64,000 nucleotides of DNA from Candidatus Gastranaerophilales bacterium. GTDB taxonomy: Bacteria > Cyanobacteriota > Vampirovibrionia > Gastranaerophilales > Gastranaerophilaceae. Below the pieces are notes generated by a model, which worked only from the letters and a program-made list of their open reading frames with translations, did not search any database and was not told the origin of the DNA. Made by a program: the position numbers and the translations under genes. Position 1 is the stretch's first letter. Each line of letters opens with the position of its first letter. This document shows positions 50,412 to 59,125 of the stretch, one piece after another. The stretch is taken from NCBI GenBank assembly GCA_944323735.1, contig CALUTO010000007.1, positions 1-64,000 of the forward strand, given 5' to 3'.

Positions 50412-51518
50412 TTAATATTGTATATTAATTTTCTCTATTGTTCCGTGGTAAGCACCTCTAAGCATCTGCTCAATCTCTACTTTATTGTCACTGACTTCAA
50501 TGGCAGTTTCCTGACTGATAAATCCGGCTTTTAAAAGTTTAATCAATGACATATTCATTGTAATCATATCATTGTATGAACCTTTCTTAACAAGGTCATA
50601 TACCTGTTCAAGCTCGTCTTTAATGATAAAGTCTTTAATAGTCGGAGTAACAACCATAATTTCACAAGCAGGAACTCTGCCGGATTTATCTTTTTTAGGC
50701 AATAGTTTCTGTGAGATACTGCCTCGCAAAGTATTGGCAAGCTGTTTTCTGATATGGTCTCTGTCCTGCGGCTGAAACATATTAACAATACGATTAACAG
50801 TCTGAACAGCATCATTTGTGTGCAAAGAAGCAATGACAAGATGTCCCGTTTCAGCAGCTTTCAGCGCACTGGTCAATGTTTCAACATCTCTGATTTCACC
50901 GATTAGTATAACATCGGGGTCTTGTCTTAGAGCATATTTCACACCGTCAGGAAACGACATGGTATCAATTTCGACCTGTCTCTGGGTTATAATTGATTTT
51001 TTATTGGTATAAATAAACTCAATAGGATCTTCTATTGTTATAATGTGTTTTTGCTCATTCTGGTTAATCAAATCTATTAAAGAAGCTATTGTAGTTGTTT
51101 TACCGCAGCCTGTCGGGCCGGTAACAAGGATTATACCGTTATGAAAATTAGCAAAACCCTTTATGGTAGGCGGCAAAAGTAAATCTTCAATAGAGGGTAT
51201 TTCATACGGGATTATACGAAAAACAAGTGCAGTATGCCCGAGCTGTCTTGCGAGATTAATTCTGAACCTCGATACACCTTTAAGTTCATAAGAGAAATCC
51301 AGATCAAATGCAGACTGAACTTTTGTTTTCAGATATTTCGGCAAAACAGTATTAAGTACATGCGAAATATCTTTTTCTGTGACAGGCGGAAGCGTTGTTC
51401 TGATAATCTTTCCGTTTTTTCTTATTGCAGGGGCTTCATCAATACGTAAATGCACGTCAGAAGCACCTTCTTTAACTGATTTTGTTAAAAATTCGTTTAT
51501 ATTAAGTGTATTTTCCAT
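50412..51518 (-). CDS. pilT: Type IV pilus retraction ATPase PilT
   Basis: This 368-residue hexameric secretion-superfamily ATPase powers pilus retraction. It has an N-terminal PAS-like domain with GASDVHLRIDEAPAIRKNGK, Walker A GIILVTGPTGCGKTTTIASL, the Asp box HIITIEDPIEFIY, Walker B RQDPDVILIGEIRDVETLTS, the His box ETGHLVIASLHTNDAVQTVN, and a C-terminal AIR-like end. GGAGAG lies upstream of the ATG. No other pilus gene is in the window, so this indicates twitching-type pili encoded elsewhere. It diverges from a sigma-28-driven small gene. Confidence 0.94.
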   Translation of the reverse strand: MENTLNINEFLTKSVKEGASDVHLRIDEAPAIRKNGKIIRTTLPPVTEKDISHVLNTVLPKYLKTKVQSAFDLDFSYELKGVSRFRINLARQLGHTALVFRIIPYEIPSIEDLLLPPTIKGFANFHNGIILVTGPTGCGKTTTIASLIDLINQNEQKHIITIEDPIEFIYTNKKSIITQRQVEIDTMSFPDGVKYALRQDPDVILIGEIRDVETLTSALKAAETGHLVIASLHTNDAVQTVNRIVNMFQPQDRDHIRKQLANTLRGSISQKLLPKKDKSGRVPACEIMVVTPTIKDFIIKDELEQVYDLVKKGSYNDMITMNMSLIKLLKAGFISQETAIEVSDNKVEIEQMLRGAYHGTIEKINIQY

Positions 51519-51603
51519 ATAACTAATTACTCTCCTCCAAACAGTATTCTAAAGTTTTTTTTGTCCAATTAAAAGTATTTTATATTTTTTAACAAAACTT
51601 TAC

Positions 51604-51630
51604 TCAAGTTTTAAAAAAAGATGCCGATAT
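51604..51630 (+). promoter_or_regulatory. Sigma-28 promoter of the 51.7 kb small gene
   Basis: TCAAGTTT (51604-51611), an 11-base spacer and GCCGATAT (51623-51630) match the FliA/SigD consensus with one change in each box. Transcription from about 51637 gives a leader of about 55 bases carrying AGGAGG. Confidence 0.8.
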
Positions 51631-51691
51631 ATAAAATATCAAACCAAGGATATGCGGTTTGTGTGTAGTTACATTATAGGAGGCGTATTTC

Positions 51692-51847
51692 GTGATTTCA
51701 AAAAACAAGTACTATGGGATGGACACTTCAATCGAAGAATTGGAGGAAGACCTCCGGGATCTCAAATGTATGTTCAACGAGAAGAGTTTTTTAAAGACAA
51801 GAAAAAAGGAGAAAAAATTCAAAAATAAAATAGCCTGGGAACAATAA
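51692..51847 (+). CDS. 51-residue protein under a sigma-28 promoter
   Basis: The GTG start has a perfect AGGAGG eight bases upstream. The product opens MISKNKYYGMDTSIEELEED and continues LRDLKCMFNEKSFLKTRKKE, ending basic (KKFKNKIAWEQ). The layout is an acidic helix followed by a Lys-rich tail, with one cysteine and no signal peptide or membrane helix. A sigma-28 promoter lies upstream and a bidirectional terminator downstream, so it is a stand-alone late flagellar gene by regulation. I recognise no family; FlgM, CsrA and FliT do not fit. A small chaperone, anti-sigma or motility modulator is possible but unsupported by homology. Confidence 0.75.
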   Translation: MISKNKYYGMDTSIEELEEDLRDLKCMFNEKSFLKTRKKEKKFKNKIAWEQ

Positions 51848-51875
51848 ACCAAACAAAAACTGAATAAATAATTGT

Positions 51876-51904
51876 AAAAAGGACAGCAAATGCTGTCCTT
51901 TTAG
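51876..51904. terminator. Bidirectional terminator between the small gene and leuS
   Basis: GGACAGCA (51881-51888) and TGCTGTCC (51891-51898) with flanking A and T runs form a compact hairpin that serves the + strand small gene and the minus-strand leuS, whose stop is 60 bases away. Confidence 0.85.
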
Positions 51905-51962
51905 TTTTCTGTTCTTATTTTTACCTGAAATTTTAATGCCGAATACCGCACAGAAGCGGGCT

Positions 51963-54452
51963 TTACTTAACAACTATATTAACAAGCCGTCCCGGAACGA
52001 CTATCGTCTTAACAACTGTTTTTCCGTCCATGGCCTGTTTAACTTTTTCGCTTTCAAGAGCGTGTTTTTCAAGCTCTTCTTTTGTCGATTCGGCGTCAAC
52101 TTCAATTTTGTCTTTAACTTTGCCGTTTACCTGAACGACAAGAGTTATTGCAGAAGTTTTTGCCAGCTTATCTTCATAAACCGGCCAGTCTGTTTCGTGA
52201 ATAGAACCATTGCCGCCGAGCTGATGATATATTTCTTCTGTTAAATGCACTGTTGTCGGTGCCATGAGTTTCAGCAGCGTAATAAGTGCAAAGCTCAAGA
52301 CATTTTTGTCTTCATCACTATACACATTCTTCTTGCCGGTATAATCATAAATTGCATTTACAAATTCACGGTATTTTGAAATAACAGTGTTGAACTGAAA
52401 TTCGTTTGATATATCCTGCGTAATTCCCTTGATTGCGATGTGGGTTGTGCGGACAAGGTCATTGTTTTCTTTTGTGAGCACAGAAACATCATCCGGCAGT
52501 TTATAATCAAGTATTAAATTATTCTGATTAGCAGCATACAATCTCCAGACTCTGTTCAGGAACTTATAGCATCCTTCAACACCTGCATCTGACCAGTCAA
52601 AGTCTCTTGCCGGCGGTGAATCTGAAAGAATAAACAATCTTGCTGTATCAGCACCGTAGTTTTCAAAGATTTCATCAGGGTCAACTGTGTTGCCTTTTGA
52701 CTTAGACATTTTAGAGCCGTCTTTTAACACCATACCCTGTGTCAGAAGATTTTTAAACGGTTCGTCAAAGTCCACAAGTCCGAGGTCTTTTAACGCTTTT
52801 GTGAAAAATCTTGAATATAACAGGTGCAAAATAGCATGCTCAATACCCCCTACATACTGATCAACGGGCAGCCATTTGTTAACAAGCTCTTTACTAAACG
52901 GTGCATTTGCATTTTTTGCATCTGCGTAACGGAGGTAGTACCAGCTTGAACATATAAATGTATCCATTGTATCCGTTTCTCTGGTCGCTTTTCCGCCGCA
53001 GCACGGGCATGTTGTTTCAAGGAATGTCTTTGATGTCAATATAGGGGACATACCTTTTACACTAAAGTCAACATCCTCCGGTAATTTTACAGGCAGCTGT
53101 TCTTCCGGAACCGGCTGAGGGCCGCATTTTTCACAATATACAACAGGTATAGGAGCACCCCAGTATCTCTGTCTTGAAATGAGCCAGTCACGCAGTCTGT
53201 ACTGTGTTTTAAATTCACCGAAGCCTCCGTCAACAGCTTTTTGGGTAATAGCTTTTTTGGCTTCTTCATTTTTCATGCCGGTAAATTCGTTAGAGTTTAC
53301 CAGAACACCCGGTTCTGTGTAAGCTGCTTCTTTGCAGTCAGAAGGATTTTCAGGATTCCGGATAACAACCTTTACAGGCAGATTGTATTTTTTAGCAAAA
53401 TCAAAGTCTCTTTCATCGTGCGCCGGTACAGCCATAACAGCTCCTGTTCCGTATTCAACAAGCGCATAATCCGCAGTCCAAAGCGGGAATTCCTCGCCGG
53501 TGAAGGGGTTTATGCAGTGAGTTCCAAGCGGCACACCTGTTTTTACACGTTCTGTAGAGAGTCTTTCAATTTCTGTCATTTTACGTGCATTTGCCCTGTA
53601 TGCCTCTACTGCTTCTTTATTTTCCGGTGTTGTTAATTTTTCAATATCTTTATATTCAGGTGCAACAACAAGATATGTAATTCCGTGTACGGTGTCAGGT
53701 CTTGTTGTGTAAACAGGAACTTCCAGACCTTCAATTTCTTTTACTTTAAACCTGAAAATAGCACCTTCTGATTTGCCAATCCAGTTTTTTTGCATTATTT
53801 TCACACTGTCAGGCCAGCCCTCAAGTTTATCAATATCCTGCAAAAGCTGTTCTGCATAATCCGTAATTTTTAAGAACCATTGAGACAGGTATTTCTTTTC
53901 AACAACGCTGTCGCATCTCCAGCATTTTCCGTCTATTACCTGTTCATTGGCGAGAACTGTCGCACAGTGGTCGCACCAGTTAACTGCAGCTTCTTTTTTG
54001 TATGCAAGACCTTTTTTGTACAGCTGCAAAAATAGCCACTGTGTCCATTTATAATAATCAGGTTTGCAGGTCGCAACTTCTCTGTCCCAGTCGTACATAA
54101 GACCGAGTTTTTTCAGCTGCATTTTCATATAAGAAATATTTTCATCAGTCCATTTTTCAGGGCTTTCCCCGTGTTGTATTGCCGCATTTTCAGCCGGCAG
54201 ACCAAAACTATCCCAGCCTATCGGATGAAGAACGTTAAAACCGTGCATTTTCTTGAAACGGGCGATAACATCTGTTATTGTATAGTTTCTGACATGCCCC
54301 ATGTGCAGTTTCCCTGACGGATATGGAAACATAGATAGTGCATAATATTCAGGTTTTTCAGAGTCATCGTATGTTTTGCCGAATTTGTTCTCTTCCCAAA
54401 TTTTTTGCCATTCTTTTTCTATTTCTTGCGGAAAATATTGTTCTTTTATCAC
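51963..54452 (-). CDS. leuS: Leucyl-tRNA synthetase
   Basis: This 829-residue class I synthetase charges tRNA-Leu and edits mischarged norvaline and isoleucine. The HIGH motif is in FPYPSGKLHMGHVRNYTITD. A zinc-like segment has WCDHCATVLANEQVIDGKCW. The CP1 editing domain carries VYTTRPDTVHGITYLVVAPE, and KMSKS is in LKDGSKMSKSKGNTVDPDEI. The tryptophan-rich ARDFDWSDAGVEGCYKFLNR starts the anticodon domain, and a C-terminal domain ends VPGRLVNIVVK. Full length. Its terminator is shared with the convergent small gene. Confidence 0.98.
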   Translation of the reverse strand: MIKEQYFPQEIEKEWQKIWEENKFGKTYDDSEKPEYYALSMFPYPSGKLHMGHVRNYTITDVIARFKKMHGFNVLHPIGWDSFGLPAENAAIQHGESPEKWTDENISYMKMQLKKLGLMYDWDREVATCKPDYYKWTQWLFLQLYKKGLAYKKEAAVNWCDHCATVLANEQVIDGKCWRCDSVVEKKYLSQWFLKITDYAEQLLQDIDKLEGWPDSVKIMQKNWIGKSEGAIFRFKVKEIEGLEVPVYTTRPDTVHGITYLVVAPEYKDIEKLTTPENKEAVEAYRANARKMTEIERLSTERVKTGVPLGTHCINPFTGEEFPLWTADYALVEYGTGAVMAVPAHDERDFDFAKKYNLPVKVVIRNPENPSDCKEAAYTEPGVLVNSNEFTGMKNEEAKKAITQKAVDGGFGEFKTQYRLRDWLISRQRYWGAPIPVVYCEKCGPQPVPEEQLPVKLPEDVDFSVKGMSPILTSKTFLETTCPCCGGKATRETDTMDTFICSSWYYLRYADAKNANAPFSKELVNKWLPVDQYVGGIEHAILHLLYSRFFTKALKDLGLVDFDEPFKNLLTQGMVLKDGSKMSKSKGNTVDPDEIFENYGADTARLFILSDSPPARDFDWSDAGVEGCYKFLNRVWRLYAANQNNLILDYKLPDDVSVLTKENNDLVRTTHIAIKGITQDISNEFQFNTVISKYREFVNAIYDYTGKKNVYSDEDKNVLSFALITLLKLMAPTTVHLTEEIYHQLGGNGSIHETDWPVYEDKLAKTSAITLVVQVNGKVKDKIEVDAESTKEELEKHALESEKVKQAMDGKTVVKTIVVPGRLVNIVVK

Positions 54453-54522
54453 GGTTAATCCCTTCTTAATTCCCTTTGAACTAACAAAATTATAGCTAAA
54501 AAACAGATTTATGACATTAATT

Positions 54523-55653
54523 TTATTTAGTCAAAGCTGTTTTTATCTCTTTTATTATATTTTCGGTTGCATGCGGCTTTGCAAGTTTTTTTGCATTATT
54601 TTGTAACAAAATCAGTTTTTCAGTATTTGTAATAAGTTCTCCCAGCAGCCGGACAACATTTTCTTCATTACAATCACTATCCTCAAGATACACAGACGCA
54701 CCGAGTTTTTCCATTTCTTTTGCATTTTTGCGCTGATGATCTGCAGCAGCATAAGGATAAGGCACAAGAATCGATGCTAACCCTGACACACAGATCTCAG
54801 AAAGGCTCAGTGAACCCGAACGGCAAATTGCTGCATCAGAAGCAAGAAGCGGTATATACATATCATCAAAATACGGTCTGACAATATAATTTTTATTATC
54901 CTTATATTCAGGATATTCCGTCTCCAGTTCCTTTATTACATCTTCAAAATTCTTTTTACCTGTCTGATGTAAAATTTGAATATCGTATTTATCAAATAAA
55001 GTTTTTAAAGATTTTACAACAGCCGAATTAATCTGCTTTGCGCCCTGTGAACCCCCTGTCACAACTACTGTAAACTTATTATCAATATTAAGCTGCCTTC
55101 TGGCTTCCTGTTTGTTTATTTGAAGAAATTCCCTTCGAACAGGATTTCCGTTGCAGAATATGTTTTTTGATTTTACTAATTTTGATGCACCTTCAAACGC
55201 AAGCGAAACCGATTTCGCATACGGTGCAAATATTCTTGAAACAATCCCGGGGCACACGTCACAATCATGAATAACAAAAGGAGTATGCGTAAATACAGCA
55301 GCGAATAGTGCCGGTGCACTAACATAACCGCCGGTTCCAAAAACCAGCTGCGGTTTGTATTTCAATATATAATATACTGATTTTAATGAAGAAAAAAACA
55401 AATTAAATGTCCATTTTATTAATTTAATACTGATTTTTCTGGGCATCCCCGACACATTAACATCGAGAAAAGTGTAACCTGCATTTTCGGCAATAGATTT
55501 TTCCAAATTTTCCGGATTTCCGACATAATATATCTGTTCAGTGTCATTTTGTTCTCTAAGTGCAGCAGCAACAGCCATTGCCGGATATATATGTCCGCCG
55601 GTACCTCCTCCTGTAACAAAATAAATACATTTATCTTTGCTGCGGGTACTCAT
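54523..55653 (-). CDS. murG: Lipid II-forming GlcNAc transferase MurG
   Basis: This 376-residue peripheral membrane glycosyltransferase (GT28) adds GlcNAc to lipid I. The opening YFVTGGGTGGHIYPAMAVAA is the donor/acceptor G-loop. VFGTGGYVSAPALFAAVF, VVTGGSQGAKQINSAVVK and CRSGSLSLSEICVSGLASIL with VPYPYAAADHQRKNAKEME complete the family set. It overlaps ftsW by 23 bases at its start and is the last gene of murF-mraY-murD-ftsW-murG. Confidence 0.97.
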   Translation of the reverse strand: MSTRSKDKCIYFVTGGGTGGHIYPAMAVAAALREQNDTEQIYYVGNPENLEKSIAENAGYTFLDVNVSGMPRKISIKLIKWTFNLFFSSLKSVYYILKYKPQLVFGTGGYVSAPALFAAVFTHTPFVIHDCDVCPGIVSRIFAPYAKSVSLAFEGASKLVKSKNIFCNGNPVRREFLQINKQEARRQLNIDNKFTVVVTGGSQGAKQINSAVVKSLKTLFDKYDIQILHQTGKKNFEDVIKELETEYPEYKDNKNYIVRPYFDDMYIPLLASDAAICRSGSLSLSEICVSGLASILVPYPYAAADHQRKNAKEMEKLGASVYLEDSDCNEENVVRLLGELITNTEKLILLQNNAKKLAKPHATENIIKEIKTALTK

Positions 55654-56821
55654 TTGTTCTTATCCTTTTAATTCTTTTTCTTGAAATATTTAATAATATA
55701 CCGACCATACACATGGACACAATCAAAGACGTTCCGCCATAGCTGATAAATGGAAGCGGCACACCTGTCGCAGGTATAAGAGAGCTTGACACACTCATAT
55801 TGATAAATGCCTGAAGCCCTATAGAAAGCGTAATGCCTATTGCCATAAGCTTTCCTAACATATCAGTGCATCTTGAGGAAATAATAATACCACGATGAAT
55901 AAAAGTTAAAAATAATCCGATTACAAGAAAACACCCCAAAAATCCGAGTTCTTCCGCAATCACTGCAAATATAAAATCCGTATGACCCTCCGGCAGCCAG
56001 TATAATTTCTGTTTTGAATTTCCATATCCAACGCCCCAGAAACCGCCTGCTGCAAAAGCAAGCAAAGACTGAATAATATTATAGCCTGCTCCGTACGGAT
56101 CAGATTCGGGATTCAGCCATATTTTTATTCGTGACATTTGATAGCCGTGAAGCAATTTCTGACCGAAAAGCATAAATGAGGTTATAAACACACTCACAGC
56201 AGCAATACCGGAAGCTATCATGTATTTAACAGACCCGCTTACGCTAAGATACATAACAGTAGAAATGAGCATAAGCAAAATAACCATACTAAGGTTTGGC
56301 TGTTTATATACAAGAAACATCATTATTAATATCGGCATAAAATATTTTGTAAATTTCTGGCTGTCAAAAATATCTTTGGTCTTGTAAAAAGCAGACGAAA
56401 GAAGCAATATAACGGCAAGTTTTGTCATCTCTGACGGTTGAAACTGAATAGGACCTATATTTATCCACCTTGTCGCACCGTTTACATTCGCCCCCAGAGG
56501 GGTAAAATCAACCAGACCCAGCATTATTATAACAAACCATGAAAAAGGAACTGCCCAGTCTTTTAATTTTTTGTAATCCAATCTGCCAAAATACCTCAGA
56601 CCGACCAGTCCGACTAACATATATATAAACTGTTTTATTGCAAAAGATGCAGGATTTTCGCCTGCTTCCATACATTTCGGTGCACCTGCGCTGAAAATTG
56701 CCATCAAGCCTATTACAACAAGAAAAGCAACCACAACCATCAGAGTAGTGTCAGGCGGTGAAAGCACAACATCGCCATGAAGCCTCTTATTTATTGTCCG
56801 GTTATTTCTTTGATAACGCAT
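55631..56821 (-). CDS. ftsW: FtsW peptidoglycan glycosyltransferase (SEDS)
   Basis: This SEDS membrane protein of about 396 residues polymerises lipid II at the septum. It has about ten helices. Marks are FSAGAPKCMEAGENPASFAI, GATRWINIGPIQFQPSEMTK (the catalytic-cavity region), PYGAGYNIIQSLLAFAAGGF, YGNSKQKLYWLPEGHTDFIF and TGVPLPFISYGGTSLIVSMC. I use the ATG at 56821, which overlaps murD by 20 bases; an ATG ten codons upstream is possible, and a longer frame to 56938 would sit inside murD. Confidence 0.94.
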   Translation of the reverse strand: MRYQRNNRTINKRLHGDVVLSPPDTTLMVVVAFLVVIGLMAIFSAGAPKCMEAGENPASFAIKQFIYMLVGLVGLRYFGRLDYKKLKDWAVPFSWFVIIMLGLVDFTPLGANVNGATRWINIGPIQFQPSEMTKLAVILLLSSAFYKTKDIFDSQKFTKYFMPILIMMFLVYKQPNLSMVILLMLISTVMYLSVSGSVKYMIASGIAAVSVFITSFMLFGQKLLHGYQMSRIKIWLNPESDPYGAGYNIIQSLLAFAAGGFWGVGYGNSKQKLYWLPEGHTDFIFAVIAEELGFLGCFLVIGLFLTFIHRGIIISSRCTDMLGKLMAIGITLSIGLQAFINMSVSSSLIPATGVPLPFISYGGTSLIVSMCMVGILLNISRKRIKRIRTNEYPQQR

Positions 56822-58148
56822 ATTCCTTAAACACTCTTCCCCGTTCTTCATATCCGCTGAACATATCAAAACTTGCACAGGCAGGCGACAGCAATATAAC
56901 TTCATTTTCCAGTTCAAATGCTTTATCAATTGATTCATTGAAAGTATTTACACAAATAATATTGTTGTATCCGTTCTTTCTAAGCTCTGACCCAAAACGC
57001 TCTTTTGCCTCTCCAAGAAGTATAACAGTATTTATTCGCTGTTTCACCGTATTGCAAAAATCTGTTAAATCCGTATTTTTGTCACGCCCGCCCGCAATCA
57101 GTGTAACAGTTTTCCCTTCAAATGAATTAAGAGCAAATATTGCAGCTTCAGGGTTTGTGGCTTTTGAGTCATTGTAAACAAGCTTACCCTGAACTTCTCC
57201 AACATATTCACATCTGTGCTCGGGTGCTTTAAACTCTTTTATTGCCTCAACTATGTGTTCCTGTGATATTCCGACTATTTTTGCAGTAATTATAGATGCC
57301 ATAACATTCTGATAGTTATGGAAGCCGACAAGAGGCACATCTTTTAAATCTATAATTTTTTCCTCCTGACTGCGTTTAAACCATATAGCATTATCCTTTA
57401 TATAGCAGCAATTCTTTTCATATTCTTTACCAAAGAAAAATTTTTCACCGCTGTATTTTTCTCCAAACTCTCTGACTTTATCATCGATTGCAGAAAAAAT
57501 CGCAAACGCAGGTTTTTTTTCTTTTGCAAAAAGTCTGGCTTTCGCCGCAAAATAATTATCTAATCCGCCATGCCAGTCAATATGATCCGGTGTAAAGTTC
57601 ATCCAAACTGCAATCTGGGGGTGGAAGCAATGACTGAATTCAATTTGAAAAGAACTTACCTCACATACATAATAGTCATTTTCTTCATTCAGTAAAGTAC
57701 ACGGCGGTATTCCTATATTTCCGCAGGCCGGTGCTTTTAATTCTTTTTCAAGAATAAAAGAAGTCAGCATTGTAGTTGTAGTTTTTCCGTTAGTACCGGT
57801 AATAGCAATAAAAGGAGTACCGGTTTCAAGATAAGCAAGCTCTATTTCACTTATAACAGGTATCTTTTTCTCTTTAAGCCTTTGAAAAATTTCATTCTGC
57901 GGGGGAATTCCCGGACTTGTTATTGCCGTATAGGCATCTTCCATAAATTCTTCGCTGTGATTACCAAATTCAATTTTTATACCTTCTTTTTCAAGCAGTT
58001 CTATTGTCCGGGCATCTTTTTCGTTTCTTTCATTTCTTTCTGTAATAAAACATTCTGCACCTTTTCCTGCAAGATATTCAGCCGCAGCAATACCGCTTTT
58101 TGAAAGTCCCAAAATTAAAACTTTTTTGTCAAACCAGTTTCTTTTCAT
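56802..58148 (-). CDS. murD: UDP-MurNAc-L-Ala--D-glutamate ligase
   Basis: This 448-residue Mur ligase adds D-glutamate. The UDP-binding start is VLILGLSKSGIAAAEYLAGK, the ATP loop is FIAITGTNGKTTTTMLTSFI, MNFTPDHIDWHGGLDNYFAA supplies the metal-binding His, and KLVYNDSKATNPEAAIFALN and LIAGGRDKNTDL supply later motifs. It sits between mraY (12 bases upstream) and ftsW (overlapping). Confidence 0.97.
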   Translation of the reverse strand: MKRNWFDKKVLILGLSKSGIAAAEYLAGKGAECFITERNERNEKDARTIELLEKEGIKIEFGNHSEEFMEDAYTAITSPGIPPQNEIFQRLKEKKIPVISEIELAYLETGTPFIAITGTNGKTTTTMLTSFILEKELKAPACGNIGIPPCTLLNEENDYYVCEVSSFQIEFSHCFHPQIAVWMNFTPDHIDWHGGLDNYFAAKARLFAKEKKPAFAIFSAIDDKVREFGEKYSGEKFFFGKEYEKNCCYIKDNAIWFKRSQEEKIIDLKDVPLVGFHNYQNVMASIITAKIVGISQEHIVEAIKEFKAPEHRCEYVGEVQGKLVYNDSKATNPEAAIFALNSFEGKTVTLIAGGRDKNTDLTDFCNTVKQRINTVILLGEAKERFGSELRKNGYNNIICVNTFNESIDKAFELENEVILLSPACASFDMFSGYEERGRVFKEYALSKK

Positions 58149-58159
58149 TTTCTACCCGC

Positions 58160-59125
58160 CTATGCGTTTAATCTCCAGAACAGATATACGGCAAAAGCCG
58201 AAAATATCAATGTTACAAAAGAAAATACCGCAACAATTTTATTCTCGCTCCATCCGCACAACTCAAAATGATGATGTATCGGACTCATTTTAAAAATTCT
58301 TTTTCCAGTGAGTTTATAACTTGTAACCTGCAGAATAACCGACAGTGTTTCACACATAAATACCAGCCCGACAGGTATCAGCCAGAGTTCAAATTTCCCC
58401 ATAACAGCTATTGTTCCAAGAATTCCGCCCAGTGCAAGCGACCCTGTATCCCCCATAAATACTTTCGCAGGATATTTATTAAAATACAAAAAGCCAAGAC
58501 ATGCACCTGCTACTGCAGCTGATATTATAGCAATATCAATGTTATTCATAATCAAATTTATAAAAACCATTGCACCGAGGGCGATAACCATATTTGTTGC
58601 AGCAAGTCCGTCAAGACCGTCTGTCAGATTTACCGCATTAGACACACCTGTTATCAAAAATATACCAAAAAACGGATATAACCAGCCGAGATTTATGGAA
58701 TATTCTCCGAAAGTCAAAAAAGTTCTTCCGCTTATTGTAACAAAAAGTACAGGCAAAACAGCTATCGCAATCTGCAAAAATAGTTTTCCTCTTGCGCTCA
58801 GGCCTTTATTTTGATGATTATGAATTTTTTGAATATCATCCTGAAAACCGGCAAACATATAAAAAACAAATGTAATTAACAGCAAAAAAGCACCTGTTGA
58901 AGTTTTTTCCGCCATAAAAAGGGAAATAACAGCCGCAAGAACTGAAGCAAGAACAATAAAAACACCTCCCGTAGTCGGTGTGCCTCCTTTTTTTGCATGG
59001 GATTCAGGAGCTTCTTCAAGTATATACTGACTGTACATTTTTTTCTTCAAAAACTCTATATACGGAACCCCGAGCAGCAGTGACAATACAAAAGCTATCA
59101 ATCCCGCAACCGCAGCTAATATCAT
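58160..59125 (-). CDS. mraY: Phospho-MurNAc-pentapeptide transferase MraY
   Basis: This 321-residue polytopic enzyme (about ten helices) makes lipid I on undecaprenyl phosphate. Marks are ESHAKKGGTPTTGGVFIVLA, FQDDIQKIHNHQNKGLSARG with the catalytic Asp pair, NAVNLTDGLDGLAATNMVIA, FMGDTGSLALGGILGTIAVM and the His motif MSPIHHHFELCGWSENKIVA. It overlaps murF by 4 bases (ATGA). Confidence 0.97.
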   Translation of the reverse strand: MILAAVAGLIAFVLSLLLGVPYIEFLKKKMYSQYILEEAPESHAKKGGTPTTGGVFIVLASVLAAVISLFMAEKTSTGAFLLLITFVFYMFAGFQDDIQKIHNHQNKGLSARGKLFLQIAIAVLPVLFVTISGRTFLTFGEYSINLGWLYPFFGIFLITGVSNAVNLTDGLDGLAATNMVIALGAMVFINLIMNNIDIAIISAAVAGACLGFLYFNKYPAKVFMGDTGSLALGGILGTIAVMGKFELWLIPVGLVFMCETLSVILQVTSYKLTGKRIFKMSPIHHHFELCGWSENKIVAVFSFVTLIFSAFAVYLFWRLNA

